From NCBI GenBank assembly GCA_964482685.1, contig CAYZZA010000009.1, positions 1 to 31,162 of the forward strand: 31,162 bases of DNA. The letters run 5' to 3'. Shown here piece after piece: positions 1 through 9,039 of this stretch (its first letter is position 1; every line of letters begins with the position of its first letter). The stretch is from CAYZZA01 sp964482685 (lineage in GTDB: Bacteria; Bacillota; Bacilli; Lactobacillales; Carnobacteriaceae_A). Made by a program: the position numbers and the translations under genes. Under the pieces are notes generated by a model. That model was not told where the DNA came from and ran no database searches. It was given only the letters and a program-made list of their open reading frames with translations.

Positions 1-13
1 TCTTATTACACTC

Positions 14-1399
14 TTACTTATCTACCCTTGACATCAATACTACCGTCTCAACGTGAATCGTTTGTGGGAACAAATCAATCGGTTGAACCTTTTTCACTTC
101 GTAGCCGCCTTCTGCAAATAATGCTGCGTCGCGGGCAAGGGTAGATGGGTTACAACTGACATACACAAGTTTAGATGGGTTCATAGAAATGGCGGCTTCA
201 ATGAAGTCTTCATCTAGTCCTTTACGGGGTGGGTCTACCACGATGACGTCCGCACGTTGACCGTGTTCGATCCACTGTTTCATGACGTCATCTGCTGAAC
301 CAATATCAAAAGATACATTGTCGATTTTGTTTAGTTTAGCGTTTTTGCGTGCATTTTCAATCGCTGGAGCAATGATTTCAATGCCATGTACTTGTTTGGC
401 TTTTTGAGCTAAGACAAGTGTCAATGTTCCAATTCCACAGTACGCATCAATAACCGTTTCAGTTCCTGTCAAGTCCGCAAACTCTAGTGCTTTTGCGTAC
501 AAAACTTCCGCTTGTGTAGGGTTTACTTGATAGAATGATTGGTGGGAAATTTCAAACGTTAAGCCCATCAATTTGTCTGTGTAGGCATCTTTCCCATACA
601 AAACTTTGACTTTTCGGCCAAGGATGACATTGGTTTTCAAACTATTGGTGTTTTGGATGATGCTGACGGTTTCGGGTAATTTTTCCAAAATTTCTGCCAC
701 AATTTCATCTGCATACAACAAATTGTCTACACGTGTCACCAAAACAATCATCAATTCTCCCGTGTAGTGTCCGCGACGGACCACAATATGACGGACTACC
801 CCTTTGTGAGTCTCTTCATCGTATGCATGGATGTTGTACTTTCTCAACAAGTCACGAACCACAATGAGTGCTTTGTCGATTTCAGGGTCTTGAATTTGAA
901 AGTCTTCCAAGGGAATCAATTGGTGCGTATTTTTGCGGAAGAACCCTGTTTCCAGTTGCCCACGGATTGTACGGACAGGCACTTGTGCTTTGTTTCTGTA
1001 TTCATACGGATGGTCCATGCCGATGGTCTCTTCAACCACAACGTCAGGCATATGCGCAATGCGCTCAAACACGTTTTTGACTTGTTGTTGTTTAAAGGCC
1101 AATTGACCTGTATAGGACAAGTGTTGCAACGGCATAATCCCTACTTGTGTATATGATTTCTCCACCACTTCTACACGTTCTGGGCTTTCGGTCAAAATGC
1201 TAATCAAGCGACCAAATCCAAATGTTTTGCCGACTTTGATGACTTTGATTTTGGCTTTTTCTCCCGGAAGCAAGCCTTCTACAAAGAGTGGATAGTTGTC
1301 TACTTTACAGACACCTGCTCCTTGGTGTGTCAAATCCTCGGCTGTTGCTTCAATGTATTCGTTTTTCTTTACTGGTATTTGGAAATCTGATTTTCCCAT
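14..1399 (-). CDS. rlmD: 23S rRNA (uracil-C5)-methyltransferase, RlmCD/RumA type
   Basis: SAM-dependent enzyme that methylates uracil C5 in 23S rRNA. An N-terminal TRAM RNA-binding domain spans about residues 10-70. The C-terminal Rossmann methyltransferase has a DAYCGIGT SAM motif, a VVDPPRKG motif, the catalytic Cys in SCNPST (about C416) and a late HVET motif with the presumed general base (about E451). The region that carries the 4Fe-4S cysteines in E. coli RlmD reads VGIMPLQHLSY (residues 86-96) and has none. This is the known Lactobacillales pattern (S. pneumoniae RlmCD, which modifies two positions). I chose the ATG at 1399 because AAGGGG lies 7 nt upstream; an in-frame ATG at 1447 has no SD and lies in a likely promoter. 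The length of 461 aa is normal. The family is secure; whether it targets one or two uridines is inferred from homology. Confidence 0.93.
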   Translation of the reverse strand: MGKSDFQIPVKKNEYIEATAEDLTHQGAGVCKVDNYPLFVEGLLPGEKAKIKVIKVGKTFGFGRLISILTESPERVEVVEKSYTQVGIMPLQHLSYTGQLAFKQQQVKNVFERIAHMPDVVVEETIGMDHPYEYRNKAQVPVRTIRGQLETGFFRKNTHQLIPLEDFQIQDPEIDKALIVVRDLLRKYNIHAYDEETHKGVVRHIVVRRGHYTGELMIVLVTRVDNLLYADEIVAEILEKLPETVSIIQNTNSLKTNVILGRKVKVLYGKDAYTDKLMGLTFEISHQSFYQVNPTQAEVLYAKALEFADLTGTETVIDAYCGIGTLTLVLAQKAKQVHGIEIIAPAIENARKNAKLNKIDNVSFDIGSADDVMKQWIEHGQRADVIVVDPPRKGLDEDFIEAAISMNPSKLVYVSCNPSTLARDAALFAEGGYEVKKVQPIDLFPQTIHVETVVLMSRVDK

Positions 1400-1422
1400 T
1401 ATTTTTCCCCTTTTTTGTGTCC

Positions 1423-1452
1423 ACTTTACCCACTCACACATGAGCATGTCAA
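1423..1452 (-). promoter_or_regulatory. Candidate promoter of rlmD
   Basis: On the minus strand TTGACA (1452-1447) is followed after 18 nt by TAAAGT (1428-1423). Transcription would start near 1416, just upstream of the AAGGGG ribosome-binding site. The perfect -35 box is seen directly; the -10 is weaker and the function is inferred. Confidence 0.4.
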
Positions 1453-1473
1453 CGTGTCTGTTGGTTGATTTTG

Positions 1474-2493
1474 TTACTCTTTTTGTTGGTCTTCTTCAAA
1501 GGCTTTGACTTCTTTGATAAAGGCTTCTTCTTTTTGCATAATCTCAATGTTTTCTGGATCAACGCCTCTTAACATGCTATCTACGTCCGCAATCATTTCA
1601 ATGTGTTGCCGGAGATTCACAAACGTTGCAGGCGCATCGCCCCCATATTCCCCATCGATGTTTACCATCAACCGGGATTGATCAGCCGTACGTGCTTCAA
1701 TGCGATTGGTTTTTGTATATAGAATATTGGGATTGTCTATGTGTTTGCCATTGTTCATCATTAAGGTAATCAATCTAAAAATATCAATCAAGTTGGCTGT
1801 TTTGACAACAATTAACGTAAAGTTGCCATCCCCCATGCGTTTATCAGGAGCTACTTCTTCGAACCCAGCAACAGAATTTGTCAACGCAACAAAGAACATG
1901 GAGGCTTCTCCGTTGTAGCTTCCTCCATCATAGGTGATTTCCATTGGGACCGTCCCAAGTCTTGGCAGCATTTCAGCTCCTTTGACAAAATAAGCCAAAC
2001 TCCCAAACAACGACTTCATGTTAGCCGGAACTTCGTATGTCAATTCTGTCAAATACCCTGCCGCGCCAATATTCACAAAAAAACGTTCATGATCGGCAGT
2101 TGTGAGCTTGCCGATGTCCATATGAACCGATTGGTTTGCGTAAATCACTTCTGCAGCACTGACTAAGTTTTCCCGTGGAATGTGCAAAGCACGTGCATAG
2201 TCATTGGTTGTCCCACCTGGAATGATTGCCATCTTCGGTCTTTTTTCTAATCCCGCAATGCCATTGACCACTTCATAAATCGTGCCATCTCCCCCAGCTG
2301 CTACAATTAAGTCTACACCTGAAAGGGCCGCTCTTCGTGCTTCGTTTTCAGCCGACAGGGGCTCTGGTGTTGTCGCAAAGGCACTTGTTTCGTACCCGGC
2401 TTGTTCATAAACTGCTAGGATATCCACTAAGTGCCGTTTGACGAGTTCGCGTCCTGACACAGGGTTGTAGATAATTCGTGCTCTCTTTCGCAT
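1474..2493 (-). CDS. dgkB: Diacylglycerol/lipid kinase, DgkB (YegS/DAGK) family
   Basis: Soluble lipid kinase that phosphorylates diacylglycerol to phosphatidic acid at the inner face of the membrane. In Gram-positives it recycles the DAG released when lipoteichoic acid is polymerised. The NPVSG motif (about residues 10-14) and the GGDGT nucleotide-binding signature (67-71), followed by PGGTTND, identify the DAGK catalytic domain; the C-terminal half holds the second beta domain. GGAGGG lies 6 nt before the ATG. At 339 aa it exceeds the roughly 300 aa of B. subtilis DgkB, the excess being a charged Glu/Lys-rich tail after about residue 300. It lies 74 nt upstream of rlmD and 106 nt downstream of gatB. 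The ltaS at the right end of the window supplies the pathway that makes its substrate. Confidence 0.9.
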   Translation of the reverse strand: MRKRARIIYNPVSGRELVKRHLVDILAVYEQAGYETSAFATTPEPLSAENEARRAALSGVDLIVAAGGDGTIYEVVNGIAGLEKRPKMAIIPGGTTNDYARALHIPRENLVSAAEVIYANQSVHMDIGKLTTADHERFFVNIGAAGYLTELTYEVPANMKSLFGSLAYFVKGAEMLPRLGTVPMEITYDGGSYNGEASMFFVALTNSVAGFEEVAPDKRMGDGNFTLIVVKTANLIDIFRLITLMMNNGKHIDNPNILYTKTNRIEARTADQSRLMVNIDGEYGGDAPATFVNLRQHIEMIADVDSMLRGVDPENIEIMQKEEAFIKEVKAFEEDQQKE

Positions 2494-2550
2494 CGTGTTC
2501 CCTCCGCTGATTCAATTGGTCTTCTTTTGACACACTAAGAAGATAGAAGA

Positions 2551-2590
2551 AACAAGAAACGCCGTTCCAACCTATAGGCTCTTTCTTGTT
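2551..2590 (-). terminator. Candidate terminator after gatB
   Basis: A perfect 9-bp inverted repeat (AACAAGAAA at 2551-2559, TTTCTTGTT at 2582-2590) with an additional GCC/GGC inside lies just after the gatB stop. On the minus strand it is followed by a T-rich but interrupted tract, so termination may be partial and dgkB may be read through. Confidence 0.4.
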
Positions 2591-2599
2591 GACGAATGA

Positions 2600-4030
2600 T
2601 TATCGTTTGTTCAATTCTTCTAACAACAATTGATTGATAACTTTTGGATTTCCTTGTCCGCGTGTTTGTTTCATAATATTTCCAACGAGGAAGCCAAGTG
2701 CACGATCTTTTCCGTTCTTGTAGTCCTCCACGGACTGCTCATTTTTATCCAAAATGTCCGTGATAATAGGAAGCAATACAGCTGGATCACTTAATTGGGC
2801 CCATCCTTTTTCGTCTACCAACTGCTTGGCGTCTCCGCCTTTTGCAGCCAGTTCTTTAAAGACTTTCTTTGCAATTTTTGAACTAATTGTGCCATCTTCA
2901 ATCAAGTGGATCATTTGAGACAAATTATCTGGTGTGAGACCTGTTTCAGACAACTCTTTTTGTTCGCTCTTCAAATAGGCAGTAACATCTCCCATCAACC
3001 AGTTGGAAGACAATTTTGGATCTGCACCTTGTTGAATTGTGTCTTCAAAGAAATCTGAAAACTCTTTTGTCGCTGTCAACATAACAGCATCTGATTCTGG
3101 CAAACCAAGTTCTGTTGTATAGCGTGTTTGACGTTCTTTTGGCATTTCTGGAAGAGTGGCTTTTACTTCTTCTATCCACTCCTCTGAAATAGATAAAGGA
3201 GGCAAGTCCGGTTCAGGAAACAATCGGTAGTCACTTGCTTCGCCTTTGACACGCATCAACACAGTTTCACCGGTTGTTTCGTCGTAGCGGCGTGTTTGTT
3301 GTTCAATGGCTCCGCCACGAATCAAAAGTTTTTCTTGACGCGCTTGTTCAAAAGCAATGCCTCGTCTCACAAAGTTAAAGGAGTTTAAGTTTTTAATTTC
3401 GGTCTTCGTTCCAAACGCTTCTTGTCCAAACGGTCGCAGCGACACGTTGGCATCACAGCGCATAGACCCTTCTTCCATTTTCACATCTGAAACTCCTGTG
3501 TATTGAAGGATTTGCTTGAGGACTTCTAAAAATGCATACGCTTCTTCTGGAGAACGGATATCCGCTTCCGTCACAATTTCTACTAAGGCAGATCCTTGAC
3601 GGTTTAAATCCACATACGAATACCCTGCTTCGCCGTGGGTGTTTTTCCCTGCGTCTTCTTCTAAGTGAATACGTTCAATCCCAATTTTTTTCTTTACTCC
3701 GTCTACTTCAATTTCTACCCAGCCATCATGTCCAATTGGCCATTCGTCTTGCGAAATTTGGTAGGCTTTTGGATTGTCGGGGTAAAAATAATGTTTGCGG
3801 TCAAAACTATTGGATCTGTGAATGTCACAATTTAGCGCTAAGGCTGCTTTCATGCCAAATTCAACGGCTTGTTTGTTCAATACAGGCAACGTTCCTGGAT
3901 AAGCCCAATCTACTTCGTTTGTGTTGCTGTTTGGTTCTGATCCAAATTGAGCAGCAGAAGAAGAAAAGATTTTTGAGGCCGTTTTTAACTCGACGTGGAC
4001 TTCTAGTCCAATAATGGTTTCAAAGTTCAT
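2600..4030 (-). CDS. gatB: Asp/Glu-tRNA amidotransferase subunit B
   Basis: tRNA-binding kinase subunit of GatCAB, which converts mischarged Glu-tRNA(Gln) (and Asp-tRNA(Asn)) to the cognate amide. It phosphorylates the tRNA-bound acid before ammonia from GatA arrives. The N-terminal cradle domain begins with the family hallmark IGLEVHVEL (residues 7-15), and the helical and YqeY-like C-terminal domains occupy about residues 300-476. The length (476 aa) is standard. The start overlaps the gatA stop by 4 nt (4027-4030), and AGGAGGAG sits about 8 nt upstream, so the pair is translationally coupled. Its presence implies that the organism makes Gln-tRNA indirectly. Confidence 0.97.
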   Translation of the reverse strand: MNFETIIGLEVHVELKTASKIFSSSAAQFGSEPNSNTNEVDWAYPGTLPVLNKQAVEFGMKAALALNCDIHRSNSFDRKHYFYPDNPKAYQISQDEWPIGHDGWVEIEVDGVKKKIGIERIHLEEDAGKNTHGEAGYSYVDLNRQGSALVEIVTEADIRSPEEAYAFLEVLKQILQYTGVSDVKMEEGSMRCDANVSLRPFGQEAFGTKTEIKNLNSFNFVRRGIAFEQARQEKLLIRGGAIEQQTRRYDETTGETVLMRVKGEASDYRLFPEPDLPPLSISEEWIEEVKATLPEMPKERQTRYTTELGLPESDAVMLTATKEFSDFFEDTIQQGADPKLSSNWLMGDVTAYLKSEQKELSETGLTPDNLSQMIHLIEDGTISSKIAKKVFKELAAKGGDAKQLVDEKGWAQLSDPAVLLPIITDILDKNEQSVEDYKNGKDRALGFLVGNIMKQTRGQGNPKVINQLLLEELNKR

Positions 4031-5511
4031 ACGTGTTCTCCTCCTGATAGCGATGGTTTTCTTTTGTGGAATTGTGTGTGTTGTTCAAATGTATAGGCTG
4101 CACGGTACACCGTTTTTTCATCAAAGTGTTTGCCGATAAGCTGCATCCCTATTGGCAAGCCTTTTGAAAAGCCACATGGAATAGAAATGGCTGGAACACC
4201 CGCTAAGTTCACAGGAACAGTCAATACGTCGGCTAAGTACATGGACAGAGGGTTTTCAATTTTTCCACCTAAGTTGTACGCGGTGGTGGTGGTTGTAGGT
4301 CCTAAAATCAAGTCATACTCTGAAAACACATGTGCAAAGTCACGGTGAATCATGGTCCGTGCTTGTGCAGCTTTTTTAAAGTGTGCGTCATAAGAACCAG
4401 AACTAAGCGAATATGTTCCAAGTAGAATTCTTCGTTTAACTTCTGCACCAAATGCTTCTGTACGTGTCTTGACGTACAGCTCTTCTAAGTTTTTAACTCC
4501 TTCAGCACGGAATCCATAACGAATGCCATCATACCGCTGTAAGTTACTGGATGCTTCTGCGGAAGACAAAATGTAGTAAGCAGCTACCCCGTACTCGGAA
4601 TGCGGCAGGGTCACCTCTTCAACAATCGCACCTAAGCTTTTGAATGTCTCAATGGCTTCACGAATCGAGGCGACAATATCTGGGTCAATGCCGTTTTCTT
4701 GTAAGTATTCTTTTGGCACCCCGATGCGCATGCCTTTCACGCCTTTGTCTAAGTCACGTGTGAAATCTTCTGGCTCACCTGCATAACTCGTAGAGTCTTT
4801 TGGGTCGTGCCCGCTAATGGCAGTCAATACAAGTGCATTGTCTTTGACTGTGCGTGTCAATGGACCAATTTGGTCTAGGCTAGACGCAAAAGCAATCAAT
4901 CCGTTTCGAGATACACGCCCATATGTAGGCTTCATGCCGACAATTCCCGTAAAGGCAGCTGGTTGACGAATGGATCCTCCTGTATCACTCCCAAGAGACA
5001 CAGGAACTTGCCCAGATGCGACTGCGGCAGCAGAACCACCCGAAGAACCACCTGGTACCTTGTCAAAATTCCATGGATTGCGCGTAACTTGAAACGCTGA
5101 ATTTTCCGTACTTCCACCCATTGCAAATTCGTCCATGTTTACTTTTCCAACTTGAATCATGTCGTGCTCTTCTACTTTATCCATGACTGTTGCGTTATAC
5201 ACAGGAACAAAGTGTTCCAACATCTTGCTGGCAGCTGTAGTGCGCACACCTTTGGTTATGATGTTGTCTTTGATGGCTATTGGAATACCAGCAAGTAAGT
5301 TGGTGGGGTCAATGCCGGTTTCATCTAGTGCTTTGGCTTTTGCGACGGCTTCTTCTTTTGTTAGCGTCAAAAAGGCTTGCAGCTGTGGATCTGTTTCGGC
5401 AATACGCTCGTATGTGCTTAAAATCAATTGCTCAGCAGTCACTTCTTTTGACACTAATTTTTCGTGTAGTTCTTCTATTGTATACGCTGTGTAATCAATC
5501 ATATCTGTCAT
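4027..5511 (-). CDS. gatA: Asp/Glu-tRNA amidotransferase subunit A
   Basis: Glutaminase subunit of GatCAB; it hydrolyses glutamine and channels ammonia to GatB. The amidase-signature domain has its full Ser-cisSer-Lys triad: K81 in IAIKDN, S156 in GGSSGGSAAA and S180 in GSDTGGSIRQPA. The length (494 aa) is close to the 480-490 aa usual in Bacillota. The ATG overlaps the gatC stop by 4 nt, and GGGGAGGAAG precedes it inside gatC. A second Met three codons later is possible. The gatC-gatA-gatB order is the conserved one. Confidence 0.97.
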   Translation of the reverse strand: MTDMIDYTAYTIEELHEKLVSKEVTAEQLILSTYERIAETDPQLQAFLTLTKEEAVAKAKALDETGIDPTNLLAGIPIAIKDNIITKGVRTTAASKMLEHFVPVYNATVMDKVEEHDMIQVGKVNMDEFAMGGSTENSAFQVTRNPWNFDKVPGGSSGGSAAAVASGQVPVSLGSDTGGSIRQPAAFTGIVGMKPTYGRVSRNGLIAFASSLDQIGPLTRTVKDNALVLTAISGHDPKDSTSYAGEPEDFTRDLDKGVKGMRIGVPKEYLQENGIDPDIVASIREAIETFKSLGAIVEEVTLPHSEYGVAAYYILSSAEASSNLQRYDGIRYGFRAEGVKNLEELYVKTRTEAFGAEVKRRILLGTYSLSSGSYDAHFKKAAQARTMIHRDFAHVFSEYDLILGPTTTTTAYNLGGKIENPLSMYLADVLTVPVNLAGVPAISIPCGFSKGLPIGMQLIGKHFDEKTVYRAAYTFEQHTQFHKRKPSLSGGEHV

Positions 5512-5813
5512 GCGTCTTCCTCCCCATTGGCAATCATAGCCGGTACTTCAATCAGTCCATCTTTGACCGAAGGAGCATTGTCTAACAATGCGGCTCGCTT
5601 GTCGCTGTCTACTGCTTTGTCTGCTCGGTAAATATTCTCCAGGGCAATTCCGTGGTATGTTCCCGGGACGTCTGTTGTATCCAACATGTCTAAGGTTTCC
5701 ACCATCTCGATAATGGTATCCAATTGTTCCGCGAAAACCTCTTTTTCATTGTCTGTAAACTTTAGTTTTGCTAAGGAAGCAATGTGTTTAATCGTTTCTT
5801 CTGTCACATCCAT
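5508..5813 (-). CDS. gatC: Asp/Glu-tRNA amidotransferase subunit C
   Basis: Small subunit (101 aa) that wraps around the GatA-GatB interface and stabilises the complex. The N-terminal helix with IKHIASLAKLKFTD and the central EQLDTII...LDTTDV segment match the family. A GGAG-containing SD lies about 9 nt before the ATG. The stop overlaps gatA by 4 nt, and 25 nt separate it from camS upstream, so it belongs to the pcrA-ligA-camS-gatCAB transcript. Confidence 0.95.
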   Translation of the reverse strand: MDVTEETIKHIASLAKLKFTDNEKEVFAEQLDTIIEMVETLDMLDTTDVPGTYHGIALENIYRADKAVDSDKRAALLDNAPSVKDGLIEVPAMIANGEEDA

Positions 5814-5838
5814 GTTTACCCAACTCCTTTGTTTTTAT

Positions 5839-6993
5839 TTATTTTTTAAAGACATATGCTTTAAATGTGCTTTCGCCTGTTTCTCGATAGAGAAACGACT
5901 CTGGTCCTTCAATAGAATCAATGGTGATTTCTGTTTCTAAATTAGGCGGCAAATACTTGGTCGCCGCATCTTGAACCACTTGTGTAAAGGCAATGATTTC
6001 ACCGGTTCCATAAAACTGCGTCACAATGGACACATCTAAACTCACAATCATGTCTTCACGGTACAATGCAACTCCAGTCACTCCACTTAAGTTTGGAAAA
6101 AACGTTTCTACTTCTGATTTAAAATTTTTAAAACTATTGCCTTCACTCGTATCATTTCCAGTCAGCGGGAAGACTTCTTTGCGTTCGTTCACGGATTTCC
6201 AGTCTTTGACAGTAGACGCTCCGTCTTTGCTGGTGCCTTGTGAGATGAACACACCTCCACCAAAATGATCGCGAGTAGCTTGTTCAAAGATCCCCACTAC
6301 GATGGGAATATCATCCATTCCATCTAAAGCACGAATGCGGCGGACGAGTTCATTCCCCATCTCTTGTCCTTGTTTCAAGAGCTCTTCTCGTGAAATTTTT
6401 GTTTCAAATTCTGCCCCAAATTGTTCTTTTCTGTAATAATCTACTTGGTTCATCGCTAAGCCAAGGCTAATGCCTGCTAATTGAGGACCTGAATCGGTTT
6501 CCACATAATAATTTTGCTCCAACAAGGATTGGAGATAAATCGGGTTGCGTTCAGAAGGGTCTGTTTCTTGATTGTCCACCGGGTTCAACCCTTCTGGATT
6601 GTTTTCTGGATCTTCTCGGCGTAACCACGAACGCACAGAGTCTTCTGGAATCACTTGTCCTTCTTGAAACAAATAATCCGCAGTTGGAAACACATCTGTG
6701 GATAAAGACATCAACCCTAACTCAAACGCTTTTAAGTTTACATCTGAATTCAATCGAAGAGTAATGCCTCTTGACTCACTTGGCAAATATCTTCCTTCAA
6801 CCAATAGAGGACGGTAATAGTTTTGGCCCAATTGATTTTCAGTCGTCGTCACTACGTCTACAGTGGACAATTGTCCACCTTCTCCTTCTGACGTGGAGAC
6901 AGTCTCTCCTGTGGGAGACTCTGTCTCTTGTTGTTGACATGCGGTTAACAACAAACTGGCACTCAAGAAGAGTATCGCCCATTTTCTTTTCAT
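5839..6993 (-). CDS. camS: CamS family sex-pheromone-precursor-like lipoprotein
   Basis: Secreted lipoprotein (384 aa). The signal peptide MKRKWAILFLSASLLLTAC ends in a lipobox with lipidated Cys at residue 19, followed by a Gln/Glu/Thr/Ser-rich linker and the CamS globular domain (about residues 50-384). In S. aureus and enterococci the signal peptide of this family is the source of the cAM373-type sex pheromone peptides; the role of the mature domain is unknown. The start overlaps the ligA stop by 4 nt. Position after ligA and before gatC is conserved in Bacillota (yerH in B. subtilis). Whether its signal peptide yields a pheromone cannot be told from sequence. Confidence 0.9.
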   Translation of the reverse strand: MKRKWAILFLSASLLLTACQQQETESPTGETVSTSEGEGGQLSTVDVVTTTENQLGQNYYRPLLVEGRYLPSESRGITLRLNSDVNLKAFELGLMSLSTDVFPTADYLFQEGQVIPEDSVRSWLRREDPENNPEGLNPVDNQETDPSERNPIYLQSLLEQNYYVETDSGPQLAGISLGLAMNQVDYYRKEQFGAEFETKISREELLKQGQEMGNELVRRIRALDGMDDIPIVVGIFEQATRDHFGGGVFISQGTSKDGASTVKDWKSVNERKEVFPLTGNDTSEGNSFKNFKSEVETFFPNLSGVTGVALYREDMIVSLDVSIVTQFYGTGEIIAFTQVVQDAATKYLPPNLETEITIDSIEGPESFLYRETGESTFKAYVFKK

Positions 6994-9023
6994 GTCTGCA
7001 GATCCTCACTTTCCAATACCGCCAAAGTTTGTGCTTCATCCCAAACTTCAACACCTAGTTCCTGTGCACGTGTCAATTTGCTGCCAGCGTCTTCTCCAGC
7101 AATCAAGAGATCTGTCTTTTTGGATACACTGCCTGTCACATGTCCGCCTCGCGCTTCAATGTGTTCTTTCATGTCTGCACGCGTAAACCGATGCAACTTT
7201 CCAGTTAACACAACCGTTTTTCCACGAAAAACAGATTCGACTTCTGCTAATTCTGCTTGTTTGAAACCGGTGTAGGTCATGTTGACTCCAGCTGCTTCCA
7301 ATCGCTCAATGAGTTGGTGTGTTTCAGGCAGTTGGAAGTAGTTGCGCAAACTATTGGCAATCACGTTCCCAATGCCTTCTACCTCAACCATCTCGGCTTC
7401 GGTCGCATTTTGCAACTGATCCATCGTCTCAAAGCGCTCGGCTAACACACGTGCGGCTTTGATGCCGACATGCCGAATCCCTAATCCAAACACCAAACGT
7501 TCAAGAGACTGTGTCTTGCTTGCTGCAATAGCTCGTAACAAATTGTTGGCTGATTTTTCTTTGATTTTATCCAGTGTCACCAACTGCTCAAATGTTAGCG
7601 TGTATAAATCTGCTGCATTAGAAACAAGTCCTTTGGTATACAATTGTAAAAGGATTTTTTCGCCTAGCCCTTCAATATTCATTGCATTGCGAGACACAAA
7701 GTGTGTCAACTTTTCAGTTGCCTGGGCTGGACACGTTGGATTCATACACCGAAGGGCAACTTCTTCTTCCAAATGGACCAATTCGCTCGCACAAGCCGGA
7801 CACACAGTTGGAATCTCATAAGGTTCACTTGTCGAGGGGCGTTTGGACACATCCACCCGAGTGACCTCTGGAATAATGTCTCCTGCTTTATGCACAAAGA
7901 CCGTATCCAATAAACGAATGTCTTTTTGTTTGATTAAATCCACGTTGTGCAAACTTGCGCGTTGAACAATCGTTCCAGCTAATTGGACCGGATCCATCAC
8001 AGCCGTGGGTGTTACCACTCCTGTCCGGCCAACGGACCACTCAATGTCTCGAATCACAGAACGGGTTTCTTCCGCCGGAAATTTGTAGGCAATTGCCCAA
8101 CGCGGTGCACGAATTGTATAGCCAACTTCTTCTTGAACGTGAAACTCGTCCACTTTGATTACCATGCCATCAATTTCGTACGGCAACTCTAACCTTTTTT
8201 CCTGATACGCTTCAATAAATGCCCAGACTTCTTCCATCGAACCCGTTGTAAGGCGTTGGGGATTGGTCTTTAAATTCAGCGTATCCAATATATCTAACAC
8301 CTCACTTTGTGACTGTGCTTGTATATCTCCAAACTCTGCTAAAGTATAGATAAAACTACTTAAATTTCGTTTGGCTGTTACTTTCGGATCGAGATTTCGC
8401 AACGTACCGGCGGCGGCGTTGCGCGGATTGGCGAATACAGCTTCCCCATTTTCTTCTCGTTCTTGGTTTAGCGAGACAAACGATGCTTTAGGCATATACA
8501 CTTCCCCACGAACAACCAACGAAACAGGCTGTTTGAGTGACAAAGGAATCGATTTGATGGCGCGCACATTTGTTGTCACGTCTTCTCCCACACGTCCGTC
8601 TCCTCGTGTTGCTGCTTGAACGAGGAGACCGTTTTCGTATGTCAACGAAATGGCTAACCCATCGATTTTTAATTCACATATATAATGAAACGGTTGACCG
8701 GTCAATCGTTTCACTCGAGCATCAAACTCGTCCAATTCTGTTTTGCTAAACGCGTTGTCTAAACTCAGCATTGGCAAGGTGTGCTCTACTTTTTGAAACC
8801 CATCTTTTAAACTATCCCCCACCCGTTGCGTAGGAGAATCCATGGACACGAGGGTTGGAAAGCGTTCTTCTAAGAGAACCAGTTCACGATAGAGTTGATC
8901 ATACACAACGTCTTCGATGGTTGGTGCATCCAAGACATAATACTCATAACTATACCGGTCTAAACGATCTCTTAATTCTACGACTCGCTTTCTTGCTTCG
9001 TCAAAAAAAATGTCCGTTCCCAT
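6990..9023 (-). CDS. ligA: NAD-dependent DNA ligase LigA
   Basis: Seals nicks in replication and repair using NAD+. In order: domain Ia with its Y-x-Y and D motifs (about residues 20-45), adenylation domain with catalytic K119 in CELKIDGLA, OB fold, Zn finger with C408, C411, C426 and C431, helix-hairpin-helix region (about 450-580) and C-terminal BRCT domain (about 590-670). The 677-aa length is normal. I set the start at 9023 (MGTDIFFDEA...) because GGAG lies about 10 nt upstream and the ORF extension to 9065 runs into pcrA. It begins 16 nt after pcrA and overlaps camS by 4 nt. Confidence 0.97.
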   Translation of the reverse strand: MGTDIFFDEARKRVVELRDRLDRYSYEYYVLDAPTIEDVVYDQLYRELVLLEERFPTLVSMDSPTQRVGDSLKDGFQKVEHTLPMLSLDNAFSKTELDEFDARVKRLTGQPFHYICELKIDGLAISLTYENGLLVQAATRGDGRVGEDVTTNVRAIKSIPLSLKQPVSLVVRGEVYMPKASFVSLNQEREENGEAVFANPRNAAAGTLRNLDPKVTAKRNLSSFIYTLAEFGDIQAQSQSEVLDILDTLNLKTNPQRLTTGSMEEVWAFIEAYQEKRLELPYEIDGMVIKVDEFHVQEEVGYTIRAPRWAIAYKFPAEETRSVIRDIEWSVGRTGVVTPTAVMDPVQLAGTIVQRASLHNVDLIKQKDIRLLDTVFVHKAGDIIPEVTRVDVSKRPSTSEPYEIPTVCPACASELVHLEEEVALRCMNPTCPAQATEKLTHFVSRNAMNIEGLGEKILLQLYTKGLVSNAADLYTLTFEQLVTLDKIKEKSANNLLRAIAASKTQSLERLVFGLGIRHVGIKAARVLAERFETMDQLQNATEAEMVEVEGIGNVIANSLRNYFQLPETHQLIERLEAAGVNMTYTGFKQAELAEVESVFRGKTVVLTGKLHRFTRADMKEHIEARGGHVTGSVSKKTDLLIAGEDAGSKLTRAQELGVEVWDEAQTLAVLESEDLQT

Positions 9024-9039
9024 TTTTTGTTCACTCCTT

